DNA of 46,557 nucleotides, taken from Bacteroidaceae bacterium. GTDB taxonomy: Bacteria; Bacteroidota; Bacteroidia; Bacteroidales; Bacteroidaceae. Shown piece after piece: positions 35,841 to 43,755 of the stretch. The notes beneath the pieces are model-generated. The model ran no database searches, was not told the origin of the DNA, and was given only the letters and a program-made list of their open reading frames with translations. Made by a program: the position numbers and the translations under genes. The stretch lies in NCBI GenBank assembly GCA_024684455.1, contig JAIKWU010000042.1:1-46557 (forward strand), written 5' to 3'. Each line of letters starts with the position of its first letter. Within the stretch, counting starts at the first letter, position 1.

Positions 35841-36623
35841 ATGAAAAAGAAACTTGTATGGACGGTCATCACGATGATGATTGCCACTGCCTCATGGGCA
35901 CAGACAAATTCGAAGACATACACCGTGGGTGGTGTCAGTTTTAAAATGATCAAGGTCGAGGGTGGCACGTTCCAGATGGGTGCGACAAGCGACCAGGGTG
36001 AATACCCCGAGGACGACGAAAAACCCGTTCACAACGTGACGCTTTCGGACTACAGCATTGGTGAGACCGAGGTGACACAGGCCTTGTGGCAGGCTGTGAT
36101 GGGCAGCCTTCCCGAAAATATTTCATCCGAAGACTATGACATTAAGGGCCCCCAGCGCCCTGTGTGCTGCGTCAGTTGGGTGGACTGTCAGGAATTCATC
36201 CGCAAGTTAAATGCGAAGACAGGCCAGAAATTCCGTCTGCCCACCGAAGCCGAATGGGAGTATGCTGCTCGTGGCGGCAAGAAGTCGCAAGGCTTTAAGT
36301 ACAGCGGAAGCAATGACATCAGCGCTGTGGCATGGTACACAGAAACCACCGATGACAAAGGTTCCAAAGACGTAAAGACCAAAGCCGCGAACGAACTGGG
36401 AATCTACGACATGACCGGCAATGTGTGGGAGTGGTGCCAAGACTGGCAGGCATCGTATAGCGACAACGACCAGACCAACCCCAAAGGCCCGGCAGACGGT
36501 TCGTGGCGCTTGACCCGTGGAGGCAGTTGGTTCTACGCAGCAAGCAACTGTCGCAACTCATATCGTGGTTCCAATGACCCAACGATGAGCAACAACGAAC
36601 TCGGCCTGCGACTGGCACAATAG
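35841..36623 (+). CDS. Secreted FGE-sulfatase/SUMF1-domain protein
   Basis: A 260-residue protein with a signal peptide (1-20, cut after SWAQ) and one formylglycine-generating-enzyme-like domain: GGTFQMGATSDQGEYPEDDE, SIGETEVTQALWQAVMG, RLPTEAEWEYAARGG, DMTGNVWEWCQDW and TRGGSWFYAASNCRNSYRG, ending GLRLAQ. The copper-binding cysteine pair of true FGE near the C-terminus is not seen, so sulfatase activation is doubtful. Such secreted members often serve as binding or structural domains. The start at 35841 follows the signal-peptide pattern. It is followed by a strong terminator. Confidence 0.87.
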   Translation: MKKKLVWTVITMMIATASWAQTNSKTYTVGGVSFKMIKVEGGTFQMGATSDQGEYPEDDEKPVHNVTLSDYSIGETEVTQALWQAVMGSLPENISSEDYDIKGPQRPVCCVSWVDCQEFIRKLNAKTGQKFRLPTEAEWEYAARGGKKSQGFKYSGSNDISAVAWYTETTDDKGSKDVKTKAANELGIYDMTGNVWEWCQDWQASYSDNDQTNPKGPADGSWRLTRGGSWFYAASNCRNSYRGSNDPTMSNNELGLRLAQ

Positions 36624-36651
36624 TTCGGCTTCGAAGTGAATGACTAAAAAA

Positions 36652-36687
36652 GGGGAGAGAGGCACATCGGGTGCTTCTCTCCCCTTT
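36652..36687. terminator. Bidirectional terminator between the FGE-like and HxlR genes
   Basis: GGGGAGAGAGGCAC (36652-36665) pairs with GTGCTTCTCTCCCC (36671-36684), with one mismatch, around a five-base loop. A-rich sequence lies before it and TTTC after it, so it can act for both converging genes. Confidence 0.85.
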
Positions 36688-36702
36688 CGTATGGAAAAAC
36701 AT

Positions 36703-37062
36703 TCACGAAAAGACAACCTGAGGAGTGACGACGTCGTGAAAATGCTGCAAGGCCCAACTAATCAAGTCGTTCACCGTGGGCATAAGCGACTGTCCCACTT
36801 CCGTCAGCGAATACTCCACGCGTGGCGGCACTTCGGGATAGACTTTCCGATTTACCAAGTTGCTTTGCTCCAGATTCTTTAGTGTCTGAGAGAGCATCTT
36901 TTGAGAACAGTCGGTCATCAGACGACGCAGTTCGTTGAAACGAAGAATGCCCGTCTTGCTCACATGGAGTTGATAGAGCACAAGCAGCGACCATTTGTCA
37001 CCGAAACGGCTGATAACCTGTCGGATAGGACAGTCGAGATAAGAAGCCTGTATGTCTGTCAT
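36703..37062 (-). CDS. HxlR-family transcriptional regulator
   Basis: A 119-residue winged-helix regulator. The family pattern is clear: early Cys (C11 in SYLDCPIRQV), RFGDKWSLLVLYQL, LRFNELRRLMTDCSQKML, LKNLEQSNLVNRKVY and PPRVEYSLTEVGQSLMP. Several HxlR members sense reactive electrophiles or disulfide stress through the N-terminal cysteine, and C11 is kept here. The start at 37062 (MTDIQ) gives family length. It is divergent from the cupin gene, which is the likely target. Confidence 0.92.
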   Translation of the reverse strand: MTDIQASYLDCPIRQVISRFGDKWSLLVLYQLHVSKTGILRFNELRRLMTDCSQKMLSQTLKNLEQSNLVNRKVYPEVPPRVEYSLTEVGQSLMPTVNDLISWALQHFHDVVTPQVVFS

Positions 37063-37122
37063 ACAAATAATAGAATTAAATACCATGATGCCGATTGAGC
37101 CGGCAATCTCCTAATAACAGCG

Positions 37123-37154
37123 CAAAGGTAACTAAAAGTAACTTAGCAGACAAA
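37123..37154 (-). promoter_or_regulatory. Promoter of the HxlR gene
   Basis: On the minus strand TTTG (37151-37154), 20 bases, then TACCTTTG (37123-37130), a full Bacteroidetes promoter about 60 bases before the start codon. Confidence 0.8.
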
Positions 37155-37228
37155 ACGAAAGCGTTAATCTGTGTTAAACTTGATGACAAAGAAGGCTGAC
37201 ACCTGCTCATTTCCTACTTTTAGGTAAC
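37127..37228. promoter_or_regulatory. Candidate HxlR operators in the divergent spacer
   Basis: GGTAACTAAAAGTAAC (37127-37142) overlaps the HxlR -7 box, and the related inverted sequence TACTTTTAGGTAAC (37215-37228) lies 22 bases before the cupin -33 element. Both contain CTAAAAGTA or its complement next to GTAAC. This is the layout expected for an autoregulator that also controls the cupin gene. Confidence 0.4.
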
Positions 37229-37250
37229 TATGCTGCCTTTTGGAAACTTA

Positions 37251-37281
37251 TTGCGTAACCGCAATTTAATTCTTAACTTTG
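37251..37281 (+). promoter_or_regulatory. Promoter of the cupin gene
   Basis: TTG (37251-37253), 20 bases, then TAACTTTG (37274-37281), with a leader of about 45 bases before the cupin ATG. Confidence 0.7.
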
Positions 37282-37331
37282 CATCGCAAAACGAAAAAAA
37301 TCAATACTAATCGTAAAAAAAGAAAAGAATC

Positions 37332-37784
37332 ATGAGAAAGATTGAAACAATTGCAACAGGCAAGAACTACAGTGCAGTGAGCGTAGGCAAAGTTTGTGAA
37401 ATCATCGAACACGAACTGCCCATGGGTCCCGTGACGATTCAGGGAAAAGTGTTTGCAGGACAGGCCGTCGGTGCCACAGGTAGCGAATTTTCGTTCCAGA
37501 CCCTTGTGCCTGGTCAGGACAGCGGTTTTCTGCACACCCACAAGACGCATGAAGAACTGTACATCATTCTGAAAGGCGAAGGCCAGTACCAGGTGGACGG
37601 CGAAATCTTCCCCGTCGGTGAAGGAACCATCGTCCGTGTGGCTCCCGAAGGTAAACGCGCCCTCAAGAACACGGGCAGCGAAAACCTGACCATGCTCTGC
37701 ATTCAGTACAAAGCCAATGTTTTTGGCGAAGCAGATAGCCCAATGACCGACGGTGTCATCCTGCAGGAACCGCTGAAGTGGTAA
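37332..37784 (+). CDS. Cupin-domain protein
   Basis: A 150-residue single-domain cupin. Motif 1 is FLHTHKTHEELYIILKGEG, offering H68, H70 and E74 as metal ligands. Motif 2 is VAPEGKRALKNTG, where the usual metal-binding His is replaced by basic Arg, so metal binding may be altered or absent. Divergent from an HxlR regulator, it may handle a small reactive compound, but no substrate is evident. A strong terminator follows. Confidence 0.83.
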   Translation: MRKIETIATGKNYSAVSVGKVCEIIEHELPMGPVTIQGKVFAGQAVGATGSEFSFQTLVPGQDSGFLHTHKTHEELYIILKGEGQYQVDGEIFPVGEGTIVRVAPEGKRALKNTGSENLTMLCIQYKANVFGEADSPMTDGVILQEPLKW

Positions 37785-37810
37785 CCAGGGTGTTTTTATA
37801 CAAAAACAAC

Positions 37811-37850
37811 GCGGCGGATGAACTCGTATGGTTCATCCGCCGCGCTTTTT
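37811..37850. terminator. Bidirectional terminator between the cupin gene and hypD
   Basis: GCGGCGGATGAAC (37811-37823) pairs perfectly with GTTCATCCGCCGC (37831-37843), followed by GCTTTTT on the plus strand. On the minus strand the stem is followed by GTTGTTTTTG, so it can also end hypD transcription. Confidence 0.9.
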
Positions 37851-37867
37851 AGGGAAATGCTATATCT

Positions 37868-40270
37868 TTACACTGCTTCGTTCTCCGTGCGGGCGATGAT
37901 TTCGTTCTGCAACTGCTCGGTCATGTCGTTGAAGTAGTCCGAATAGCCAGCGACACGGACGAGAAGGTCCTTGTACTGGTCGGGATGCTTCTGGGCGTCG
38001 AGCAGCGTGGCAGTGTCAACGATGTTGAACTGGATGTGGTGACCGCCGAACTTGAAGTACGTGCGGATGAGCGAAGCACACTTCTTGATGTCCTCGTCGC
38101 GCTTGAAGAGTTGGGGCGTGAAGCGCACGTTGAGCAGTGTGCCGCCACTCTTCGTCTGGTCGAGTTTGCCGAGCGACTTGATGACAGCCGTCGGACCGTG
38201 CGAGTCGCTACCATGTGCGGGCGAGGTGCCGTCGCTGATGGCGAACTTGGCGAAGCGGCCGTTGACGCTGGCGCCGCAGACTGAGCCGAAATAGTTGTGA
38301 CACGTGGTCGAAAGCATGTTCAGGTGTGTCTCGCCGCCACGGGTGTTGGGACGTCCCTCGATGGCTTTTACAAGGTCTTCATAGACGCGCACGGCAATCG
38401 TGTCGGCATACTCGTCGTCGTTGCCGAAGAACGGCGTGTGGTTGCGGATGTACTGGCGCATGATTTCCTCGCCTTCCCAGTTCTTATCGACAGCCTTCAG
38501 CATGTCGTCCATCGTGTAGCGATGTTCCTCGAACACGTGCTTCTTGAGTGTGGTGAAGCAGTCGGTGATTGTGCCCAGACCTGTGCACTGGATGTACGTC
38601 GTGTTGTAACGTGCACCGCCGCTGTAGTAGTCCTTGCCCTTGTCGATGCAGTCGTCGATGTAGAGCGACAGGAAAGTGGCGGGGGCATAGAGCGAGAACA
38701 TACGCTCGATGTAGTTGTTGACCGAGAGTTTGAGGTTGACGAAATAAATCATCTGCTTGTGCCAAGCCTCGTAGAGTTCGTCAAAGGTCTTGAACGTGCG
38801 CGGGTCACCAGTCTTGAGGCCGAGTTGCTTCTTCGCCACAGGGTCATAACCGTTGTTCAGCGTAATCTCCAGAATCTTCGGGGTATTGAGGTAGCCCGTC
38901 AGCAGATAGGCTTCCTTGCCGAAAGCGCCCACTTCGATGCAGCCTGAGCAGCCGCCTTCGCGAGCATCCTCGACGGTCTTGCCGGCACGTACCATCTCCT
39001 TGACGTAGGTGTCGGGGTTGAAGACCGAAGGATAGCCGTGTCCCTGGCGAATGACCTTCAGACCAGCCATGAGGAAGTCGTCGGGTGTGTTCTCCGCAAT
39101 ATGGATGGAAAGGCCGGGCTGCAGTTCGTGCAGTTCTTCCTGAATCTCAAGAATCATGAACGAAATCTCGTTGGCAGCACTTGTGCCGTCACGCTTCACA
39201 CCACCGATGTTGATGTTGGTGAAGTCGTTGTAGGTGCCCGATTCGAGGGCTGTGACGCCTACCTTCGGGGGTGCGGGCTGGTTGTTGAACTTAATCCACA
39301 GGCACGAAATGAGTTCCTTGGCCTGGTCGCGTGTCAAGGTGCCGTCCTTGATTCCCTTTTCGTAGAAGGGGAAGAGGTGCTGGTCGATGTGACCGGGATT
39401 CATCGAGTCCCAGCCGTTCAGTTCGGTCACCGTGCCGAGATGTACGAACCAGTACATCTGGATGGCCTCCCAGAGGTCGCGCGGAGCATGAGCCGGCACC
39501 CAGTGGCAGACGCTGGCAATCTTCTCCAGTTCCGCCTTGCGCTGTGGGTTCTGCTCCTTCGCAGCCATCTCCTCGGCGAGTTGAGCATGACGCTCGGCAA
39601 AGAGGATGGCGGCGTCGCACGAAATCGCCATGGCCTCCAACTCCTGCTGCTTGTCGGTGGCTTCAGGGTCGTAGATATAGTCGAGTTCGCTGATTTTCTT
39701 CTCGATGCGTGCCTTCATGTCGAGCAGACCTTCGCGGTACATGCGGCCGTCCATGGCCGTGTGTCCTGCTGCGCGCTGCTCCATGAACTCCGTGAAGACA
39801 CCAGCGTGGTAGGCATCTTCCCACTCCTTGCTGACGTGGTTGAAGATACGCTCGCGCTGCGTCTTGCCTACCCAGTAGGGGATGACCTCACGTTCGTAGG
39901 TATCGATGTCGGCCTGCGAGATGTGGTAACTTTGCAGTTCGCGTGTATCCAGCGTATGTAGGTCCTCGACCGAGTGGCAGGTCAGTTCGGGGAACGTCGG
40001 CACCGCCTTGGGCACAGGTCCGCGTTCGCCCACAATGAGTTCGTCGTCGCCGATGTAGAGCGTCTTCTTCTTACAGATTTCGTAGAAGTTCTTGGCGCGT
40101 AGCACGGCGGTAGGCATCGTGCCGTAGTACTTTTTGTAAAACTCGGTTTCAATCAACGCACGTTCGATCGAGAGCGTCGTCGGTGTGTCAAAGTTCTGCT
40201 GACGCAACCGCTTGATGCGCTCGTTCATACCACCCTCGTTCTGAGGGTTCTTGATGGGGAAATTGCTCAT
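37868..40270 (-). CDS. hypD: trans-4-hydroxy-L-proline dehydratase (glycyl radical enzyme)
   Basis: An 800-residue anaerobic glycyl radical enzyme that dehydrates 4-hydroxyproline to pyrroline-5-carboxylate. From this start the HypD-type active-site set is seen: S344, D349 and F350 in ESGTYNDF; the thiyl cysteine C444 and base E446 in GCSGCIEVGAF; Y460; and T655 in MLSTTCHN. The radical glycine is G775 in VRVAGYSDYF. These line up, with a constant offset of ten, with the residues I recall for Clostridioides difficile HypD. The start at 40270 was chosen because the -7 box at 40298 lies inside the longer frame. The radical-SAM activase needed for function is not next to it. Confidence 0.9.
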   Translation of the reverse strand: MSNFPIKNPQNEGGMNERIKRLRQQNFDTPTTLSIERALIETEFYKKYYGTMPTAVLRAKNFYEICKKKTLYIGDDELIVGERGPVPKAVPTFPELTCHSVEDLHTLDTRELQSYHISQADIDTYEREVIPYWVGKTQRERIFNHVSKEWEDAYHAGVFTEFMEQRAAGHTAMDGRMYREGLLDMKARIEKKISELDYIYDPEATDKQQELEAMAISCDAAILFAERHAQLAEEMAAKEQNPQRKAELEKIASVCHWVPAHAPRDLWEAIQMYWFVHLGTVTELNGWDSMNPGHIDQHLFPFYEKGIKDGTLTRDQAKELISCLWIKFNNQPAPPKVGVTALESGTYNDFTNINIGGVKRDGTSAANEISFMILEIQEELHELQPGLSIHIAENTPDDFLMAGLKVIRQGHGYPSVFNPDTYVKEMVRAGKTVEDAREGGCSGCIEVGAFGKEAYLLTGYLNTPKILEITLNNGYDPVAKKQLGLKTGDPRTFKTFDELYEAWHKQMIYFVNLKLSVNNYIERMFSLYAPATFLSLYIDDCIDKGKDYYSGGARYNTTYIQCTGLGTITDCFTTLKKHVFEEHRYTMDDMLKAVDKNWEGEEIMRQYIRNHTPFFGNDDEYADTIAVRVYEDLVKAIEGRPNTRGGETHLNMLSTTCHNYFGSVCGASVNGRFAKFAISDGTSPAHGSDSHGPTAVIKSLGKLDQTKSGGTLLNVRFTPQLFKRDEDIKKCASLIRTYFKFGGHHIQFNIVDTATLLDAQKHPDQYKDLLVRVAGYSDYFNDMTEQLQNEIIARTENEAV

Positions 40271-40297
40271 ATTGTGACGTATTTGTCTATTAACTTG

Positions 40298-40305
40298 CAA
40301 AGGTA
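40298..40305 (-). promoter_or_regulatory. -7 box of hypD
   Basis: TACCTTTG on the minus strand, 27 bases before the hypD ATG, with a TTG 22 bases farther up (40328-40330), slightly wider than usual. The remainder of the gap to 40488 shows nothing I recognise. Confidence 0.6.
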
Positions 40306-40487
40306 ACAAACATTTTTTACATATACACAATTGGGAATTGAAAAATCTTCAGGCGAAATTCAGCATCGTTTTTTACCCTTCAACATGGGAAAAAAGCACC
40401 GCTGTGCATCTAAATTGTTTTCAGAGGTTTCTTATGAGATTGAATGGATATTGGTTTTACAGATATCTTTGTTACAGGAAATGAGGG

Positions 40488-41027
40488 TTACTTTGTGCGG
40501 TCGAAGCCGACTTGGGTGCCTTCCTTGAAGGTGAGGTTCAGCTTGGCGGCGGTGACGCTTTCGACGTTGAATTCCTTGAAGAGGTCGGTGAAGGGTAGGA
40601 GGTCGACAAGCTGGTCTTTCATCTGAATCTTGACTTGCTCGTTCATCATCTCGTAGATCATCTTCTTCATGGATTCGTCTTTCAGCATGGCCTGCATCTC
40701 TTCGTCGGTGGTGGTGAGGGAGAGGATCTTGAAGGTGGCATTGTCGGGTGTGTACTTAGCCGTCACTTGCTTTCCTTTCTTGGTGTAGGTGCCAGGGATG
40801 GTGTACTCGAACTTCATGCTCATTTCTTCGTCCTCAGCCTTGATGACCATCTGGAGGTTGAGGTTCTTGACGGTGAACTGCAGGATGAGATCGACGTGCA
40901 TTTCGGGGTCGTCGTTCACTAACTGGCTGAATGCCTTGTCGGCTTTCCATTTTCCGATGAGGGTCTGTGCCGACATCGAGCTGATGCCCAGCAGTATCAG
41001 GGTCAGGAGTAATAATGTTTTCTTCAT
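40488..41027 (-). CDS. Secreted lipocalin-like protein of unknown function
   Basis: A 179-residue protein with a signal peptide (1-21, cut near SAQ). The mature part begins LIGKWKADKAFSQLV, a GxW opening typical of lipocalin-like beta barrels, and alternates beta strands (LILQFTVKNLNLQMVIKA, MKFEYTIPGTYTKKGKQVTAKY) with a Met-rich helical insert (about 113-140: MQAMLKDESMKKMIYEMMNE). It is downstream of pepP on the same strand. No enzyme motif is seen. Start 41027 follows the signal-peptide pattern. Confidence 0.65.
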   Translation of the reverse strand: MKKTLLLLTLILLGISSMSAQTLIGKWKADKAFSQLVNDDPEMHVDLILQFTVKNLNLQMVIKAEDEEMSMKFEYTIPGTYTKKGKQVTAKYTPDNATFKILSLTTTDEEMQAMLKDESMKKMIYEMMNEQVKIQMKDQLVDLLPFTDLFKEFNVESVTAAKLNLTFKEGTQVGFDRTK

Positions 41028-41075
41028 GTTCTTGAGGGTTTTGTCCTTGCGGGAAAACCGCAAGGCACTGTGTGA

Positions 41076-42473
41076 TTAAGCATTTTTTGCGGCATAGACT
41101 TCTTCGACCGTCATCGGCTTCTTGAGATTGCCGAGCAGACGGACGGTTCCGTCGGCCATGACGGCGTAGTTGAGTTCGTTGCGCAGACCGGTGAAGTCGC
41201 GCCACGGACGCAGGGCGTCGTAGTTGATGAAGTCGGTGAACTGGTGCTCGGACTCCCACTTGTCCATGAGTTCGGGGATGAAGTAGATGCCAGGTTCGAC
41301 GGTGAAGACGAAGCCTGGTTCGAGCGGACGCGCCAGACGGAGCGACTTGAATCCGAACTGCGTCGATTTCTTGTCACCTTCGAGATAGCCTACGTACTGT
41401 TCGCCGAGGTTCTCCATGTTGTGGACGTCGAGGCCGACCATGTGGCCAAGGCCGCAAGGGAAGAACAGGGCATAGGCGCCGATGCGTGCAGCCTCAGCAG
41501 GGTCGCCTTTCATCAGACCGAGATCCTTCATGCCTTCGCAGATGGCGGTGGCTGCGGCGATGTGAGCGTCGCGGAAGGGTACGCCGACTTTCAGCGTATC
41601 AACGGCGGCATAGAAAGAACGGAGATGCAGTTCGTAGATGGTCTTCTGACGTTCCGTAAACCGTTCGCCGACAGGCATGGCCGACGAGAGGTCGCCAGCA
41701 TAGTGCATCTTGGTCTCGGCTCCGGCATCGAGCAGGAAGATGTCGCCCTCCTTCAGTTCGTGGATGAAGCCGTGGTTGTGGAGCACTTGACCTTGTACGG
41801 TAGCGATGGTCGGGAAGGCCAGCGCATTGCCATGGCGGCAGGCAACCTCCTCGACAACGGCAGCGACTTCGCTCTCGTGCACGCCGGGACGTACCTTGCG
41901 GTAGGCAGCAAGGTGCATCTCGGTGCTGATGTCGACGCTCTCCTCGATGGCTCGGATTTCCTCGTCGGTCTTATGGATGCGCTGCTTCACAATGGCCTTG
42001 ATGAAGGGGACGGAAGCACGTGCTGCCTGCTCGGCTGGGTTGGTGCCCAGCAGTTCGTAGAGCCAAACCTGATGGTCGCCGCGATAGGGCGGCAGGAAGT
42101 GGATGGCCTGGCCACGGCTTTGTGCACGGCCAATGTAATTGGCGAGTTCCGACATCGGCTTCGTCTCACGGATGCCATACTTGGCGGCTTTTTCGTGCAG
42201 CGTGGGCTGCATGCCCGTCCAGACGATGTCGTCGATGGTCAGTTCGTTGCCGAAGACGATTTCGCGGTCCTCATCGACGTCGATGACGGCGGCAAGGTCG
42301 GGGTAGTCCAGTCCGAAGAAGTAGAGGAACGAACTGTCCTGACGGAAGCGGTAGGTGTTGTCGGCATAGTTCATGCCCACTTCGCCGTTGCCGAGGAAGA
42401 GCAGCAGACCGCTGCCCATGTCAGCCTTCAGTTGGGCACGGCGACGGCCGTAGGTTTCATTGCTTATAGTCAT
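41076..42473 (-). CDS. Xaa-Pro aminopeptidase (aminopeptidase P)
   Basis: A 465-residue M24B metallopeptidase that removes the N-terminal residue before proline. An N-terminal AMP_N domain covers about 1-140. The dimetal ligands are D249 in LLDAGAE, D261 in YAGDLSS, H344 in CGLGHMVGLDVHN, E393 in TVEPGIYF and E433 in LRNELNY. The last motif is R-N-E rather than the common R-I-E-D, but the ligand is kept. Its start overlaps the lipoprotein gene end by 17 bases. Together with hypD and pruA it fits use of proline-rich or collagen-like peptides. Confidence 0.92.
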   Translation of the reverse strand: MTISNETYGRRRAQLKADMGSGLLLFLGNGEVGMNYADNTYRFRQDSSFLYFFGLDYPDLAAVIDVDEDREIVFGNELTIDDIVWTGMQPTLHEKAAKYGIRETKPMSELANYIGRAQSRGQAIHFLPPYRGDHQVWLYELLGTNPAEQAARASVPFIKAIVKQRIHKTDEEIRAIEESVDISTEMHLAAYRKVRPGVHESEVAAVVEEVACRHGNALAFPTIATVQGQVLHNHGFIHELKEGDIFLLDAGAETKMHYAGDLSSAMPVGERFTERQKTIYELHLRSFYAAVDTLKVGVPFRDAHIAAATAICEGMKDLGLMKGDPAEAARIGAYALFFPCGLGHMVGLDVHNMENLGEQYVGYLEGDKKSTQFGFKSLRLARPLEPGFVFTVEPGIYFIPELMDKWESEHQFTDFINYDALRPWRDFTGLRNELNYAVMADGTVRLLGNLKKPMTVEEVYAAKNA

Positions 42474-43323
42474 TGCGCGTGATGTTGTTTACTTTGGGGT
42501 GTTTACTGATGTGCAACGTCGTCTTGGGGAAATACTCGGCGATGAGGTTGTAGAGGTCTGGGTCGAACTCTTCCAACTCCTCGCGGGTGTTGACGTAGTT
42601 GTGCTTTCCGTCGGGATGATCCATCTCGGCGTTGGTGTTGAACCAGTCCTGAATACCCTCGGCAAAGTATTCCTCCTTGTCGGTGATGCGGTAGGTGCCG
42701 TCGAGGATGCCCTTGGCCTTCGCATTCTCGTAGCAGGTCTTCAGTCGGCTGTCGAAGTCGGGCACGGCGAGCATGAGGCCGATGAGGTGGATGGAGTGTG
42801 CAAACTCATGGATGAGGATGTCCTCGGCATGATACTTGTCAATCTGATAGCCCAGCACATTCTCCTCGGCACACGAGGTCAGCGGCAACTCCAGGTCGCC
42901 GCCCAGTCCGCGGGCACGCAGGTCCCAGTTGAGCGTCGTGTCGTTGATGAGGTGGTGATGCTCGGGAATGTCAGTGGTTCCCTCATAACGTGCCATGATA
43001 GCAATTCGTGTACCACGGGCTACCATCGAGTCGAGCACAGCCTCGGGCAACATGCAGGTCATGGCATAAAGTGTGCGATGGGCTGCCACAAAGGCGGAGT
43101 CGGGTACACGCCATGAGGAGATGAGCGGAAGGCCGTTCACATCGACATACTTCACATAGAAGGGATCGAGTCCGAGACTGTCGGGTACGCTCGTTACCAC
43201 ACATTCGGGTATGTCGATGGTGTCGGAAGCAGCAGACCCACCTCCTTCCCCTCCCTGCGAGGGAGGGGTGACGCTGCAGGCTGCAAGAAAAGGAATTAAC
43301 AATAAGAACTTAAATGATTTCAT
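42457..43323 (-). CDS. Zinc-peptidase-like lipoprotein with a repeat-derived linker
   Basis: A 288-residue lipoprotein. The signal ends at the lipobox LAAC with Cys16. Residues 19-29 (TPPSQGGEGGG) form a flexible linker encoded by GC-rich repeat copy E. The soluble domain contains HEFAHSIHLIG (about 170-180), a zinc HExxH motif, and a later acidic segment KEEYFAEGIQDWF that can supply the third ligand, as in gluzincins. It may act on cell-wall or extracellular peptides; the substrate is unknown. It overlaps the DUF559 gene by 14 bases and pepP by 17. Confidence 0.8.
   Translation of the reverse strand: MKSFKFLLLIPFLAACSVTPPSQGGEGGGSAASDTIDIPECVVTSVPDSLGLDPFYVKYVDVNGLPLISSWRVPDSAFVAAHRTLYAMTCMLPEAVLDSMVARGTRIAIMARYEGTTDIPEHHHLINDTTLNWDLRARGLGGDLELPLTSCAEENVLGYQIDKYHAEDILIHEFAHSIHLIGLMLAVPDFDSRLKTCYENAKAKGILDGTYRITDKEEYFAEGIQDWFNTNAEMDHPDGKHNYVNTREELEEFDPDLYNLIAEYFPKTTLHISKHPKVNNITRNDYKQ
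43234..43269 (-). repeat. GC-rich palindromic repeat, copy E, in the lipoprotein gene
   Basis: On the minus strand the core CCCTCCCTCGCAGGGAGGG is followed by GAAGGAGGTGGGTCT. The core is identical to that of copy F at 43702 but inverted, so copies E and F bracket the DUF559 gene. It is read in frame as the linker after the lipidated cysteine. Confidence 0.85.
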
Positions 43324-43690
43324 TTTGTCTTAAATCGTTTTTAATTTTTTGAATAACATGATTAATGTCATAAAGAATCTCTTCATTGCTAAAACGAAGA
43401 ATGTGGTATCCCATCTGTGTCAAATTATCCTCTCTCCACCTATCTTCCTCCATCTGTTTACGCTCAGCGTGATACCCACCGTCTACCTCAATAATAAGGT
43501 TTCCTTTACGTGAAAGAAAGTCAACTATATAATCGCCAATGATGTGCTGACGTAAGAACTTAACACCTAAAGCATTCTCACGGATATGCTCCCACAAAAC
43601 CGTTTCAGCCAGTGTAGCATTCCTCCTGTTCTCTCTTGCAAATTCTTTCAAGAGTTCATATCTGTCAGGTGATGCTGTCTTAAATGCCAT
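43310..43690 (-). CDS. DUF559 endonuclease-domain protein (Vsr-like)
   Basis: A 126-residue stand-alone DUF559 protein of the PD-(D/E)xK nuclease fold related to Vsr. Conserved blocks are ARENRRNATLAETVLWEHIR, GVKFLRQHIIGDYIVDFLS and KGNLIIEVDGGYH, where the Asp of VDF and the Glu-x-Asp of IEVD are the likely metal ligands. It ends with LRFSNEEILYDI. Complete in length. It sits between inverted copies E and F of the GC-rich repeat and its end overlaps the lipoprotein start by 14 bases. Composition is more AT-rich than neighbouring genes, which suggests separate origin. Confidence 0.88.
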   Translation of the reverse strand: MAFKTASPDRYELLKEFARENRRNATLAETVLWEHIRENALGVKFLRQHIIGDYIVDFLSRKGNLIIEVDGGYHAERKQMEEDRWREDNLTQMGYHILRFSNEEILYDINHVIQKIKNDLRQNEII

Positions 43691-43701
43691 TTGCCAAACA
43701 T

Positions 43702-43747
43702 ACTCCCTCCCCCCTCCCTCGCAGGGAGGGGGACAAGGGGGTGGGTC
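43702..43747 (+). repeat. GC-rich palindromic repeat, copy F
   Basis: It begins ACTCCCTCCCC, has the core CCCTCCCTCGCAGGGAGGG, then a tail ending GGGGGTGGGTCT, which is the fullest copy in the window. It lies between the DUF559 start and the pruA stop. Confidence 0.85.
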
Positions 43748-43755
43748 TGAGTCTA

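Noticed and set aside
40461..40470. TATCTTTG on the plus strand as a promoter
   Set aside because: It matches the -7 consensus, but no plus-strand gene follows; the downstream DNA is occupied by genes on the minus strand.
43310..43323. The 14-base overlap of the DUF559 end with the lipoprotein start as evidence of a broken gene
   Set aside because: The DUF559 protein is full length and the lipoprotein signal peptide and lipobox are complete from this start.
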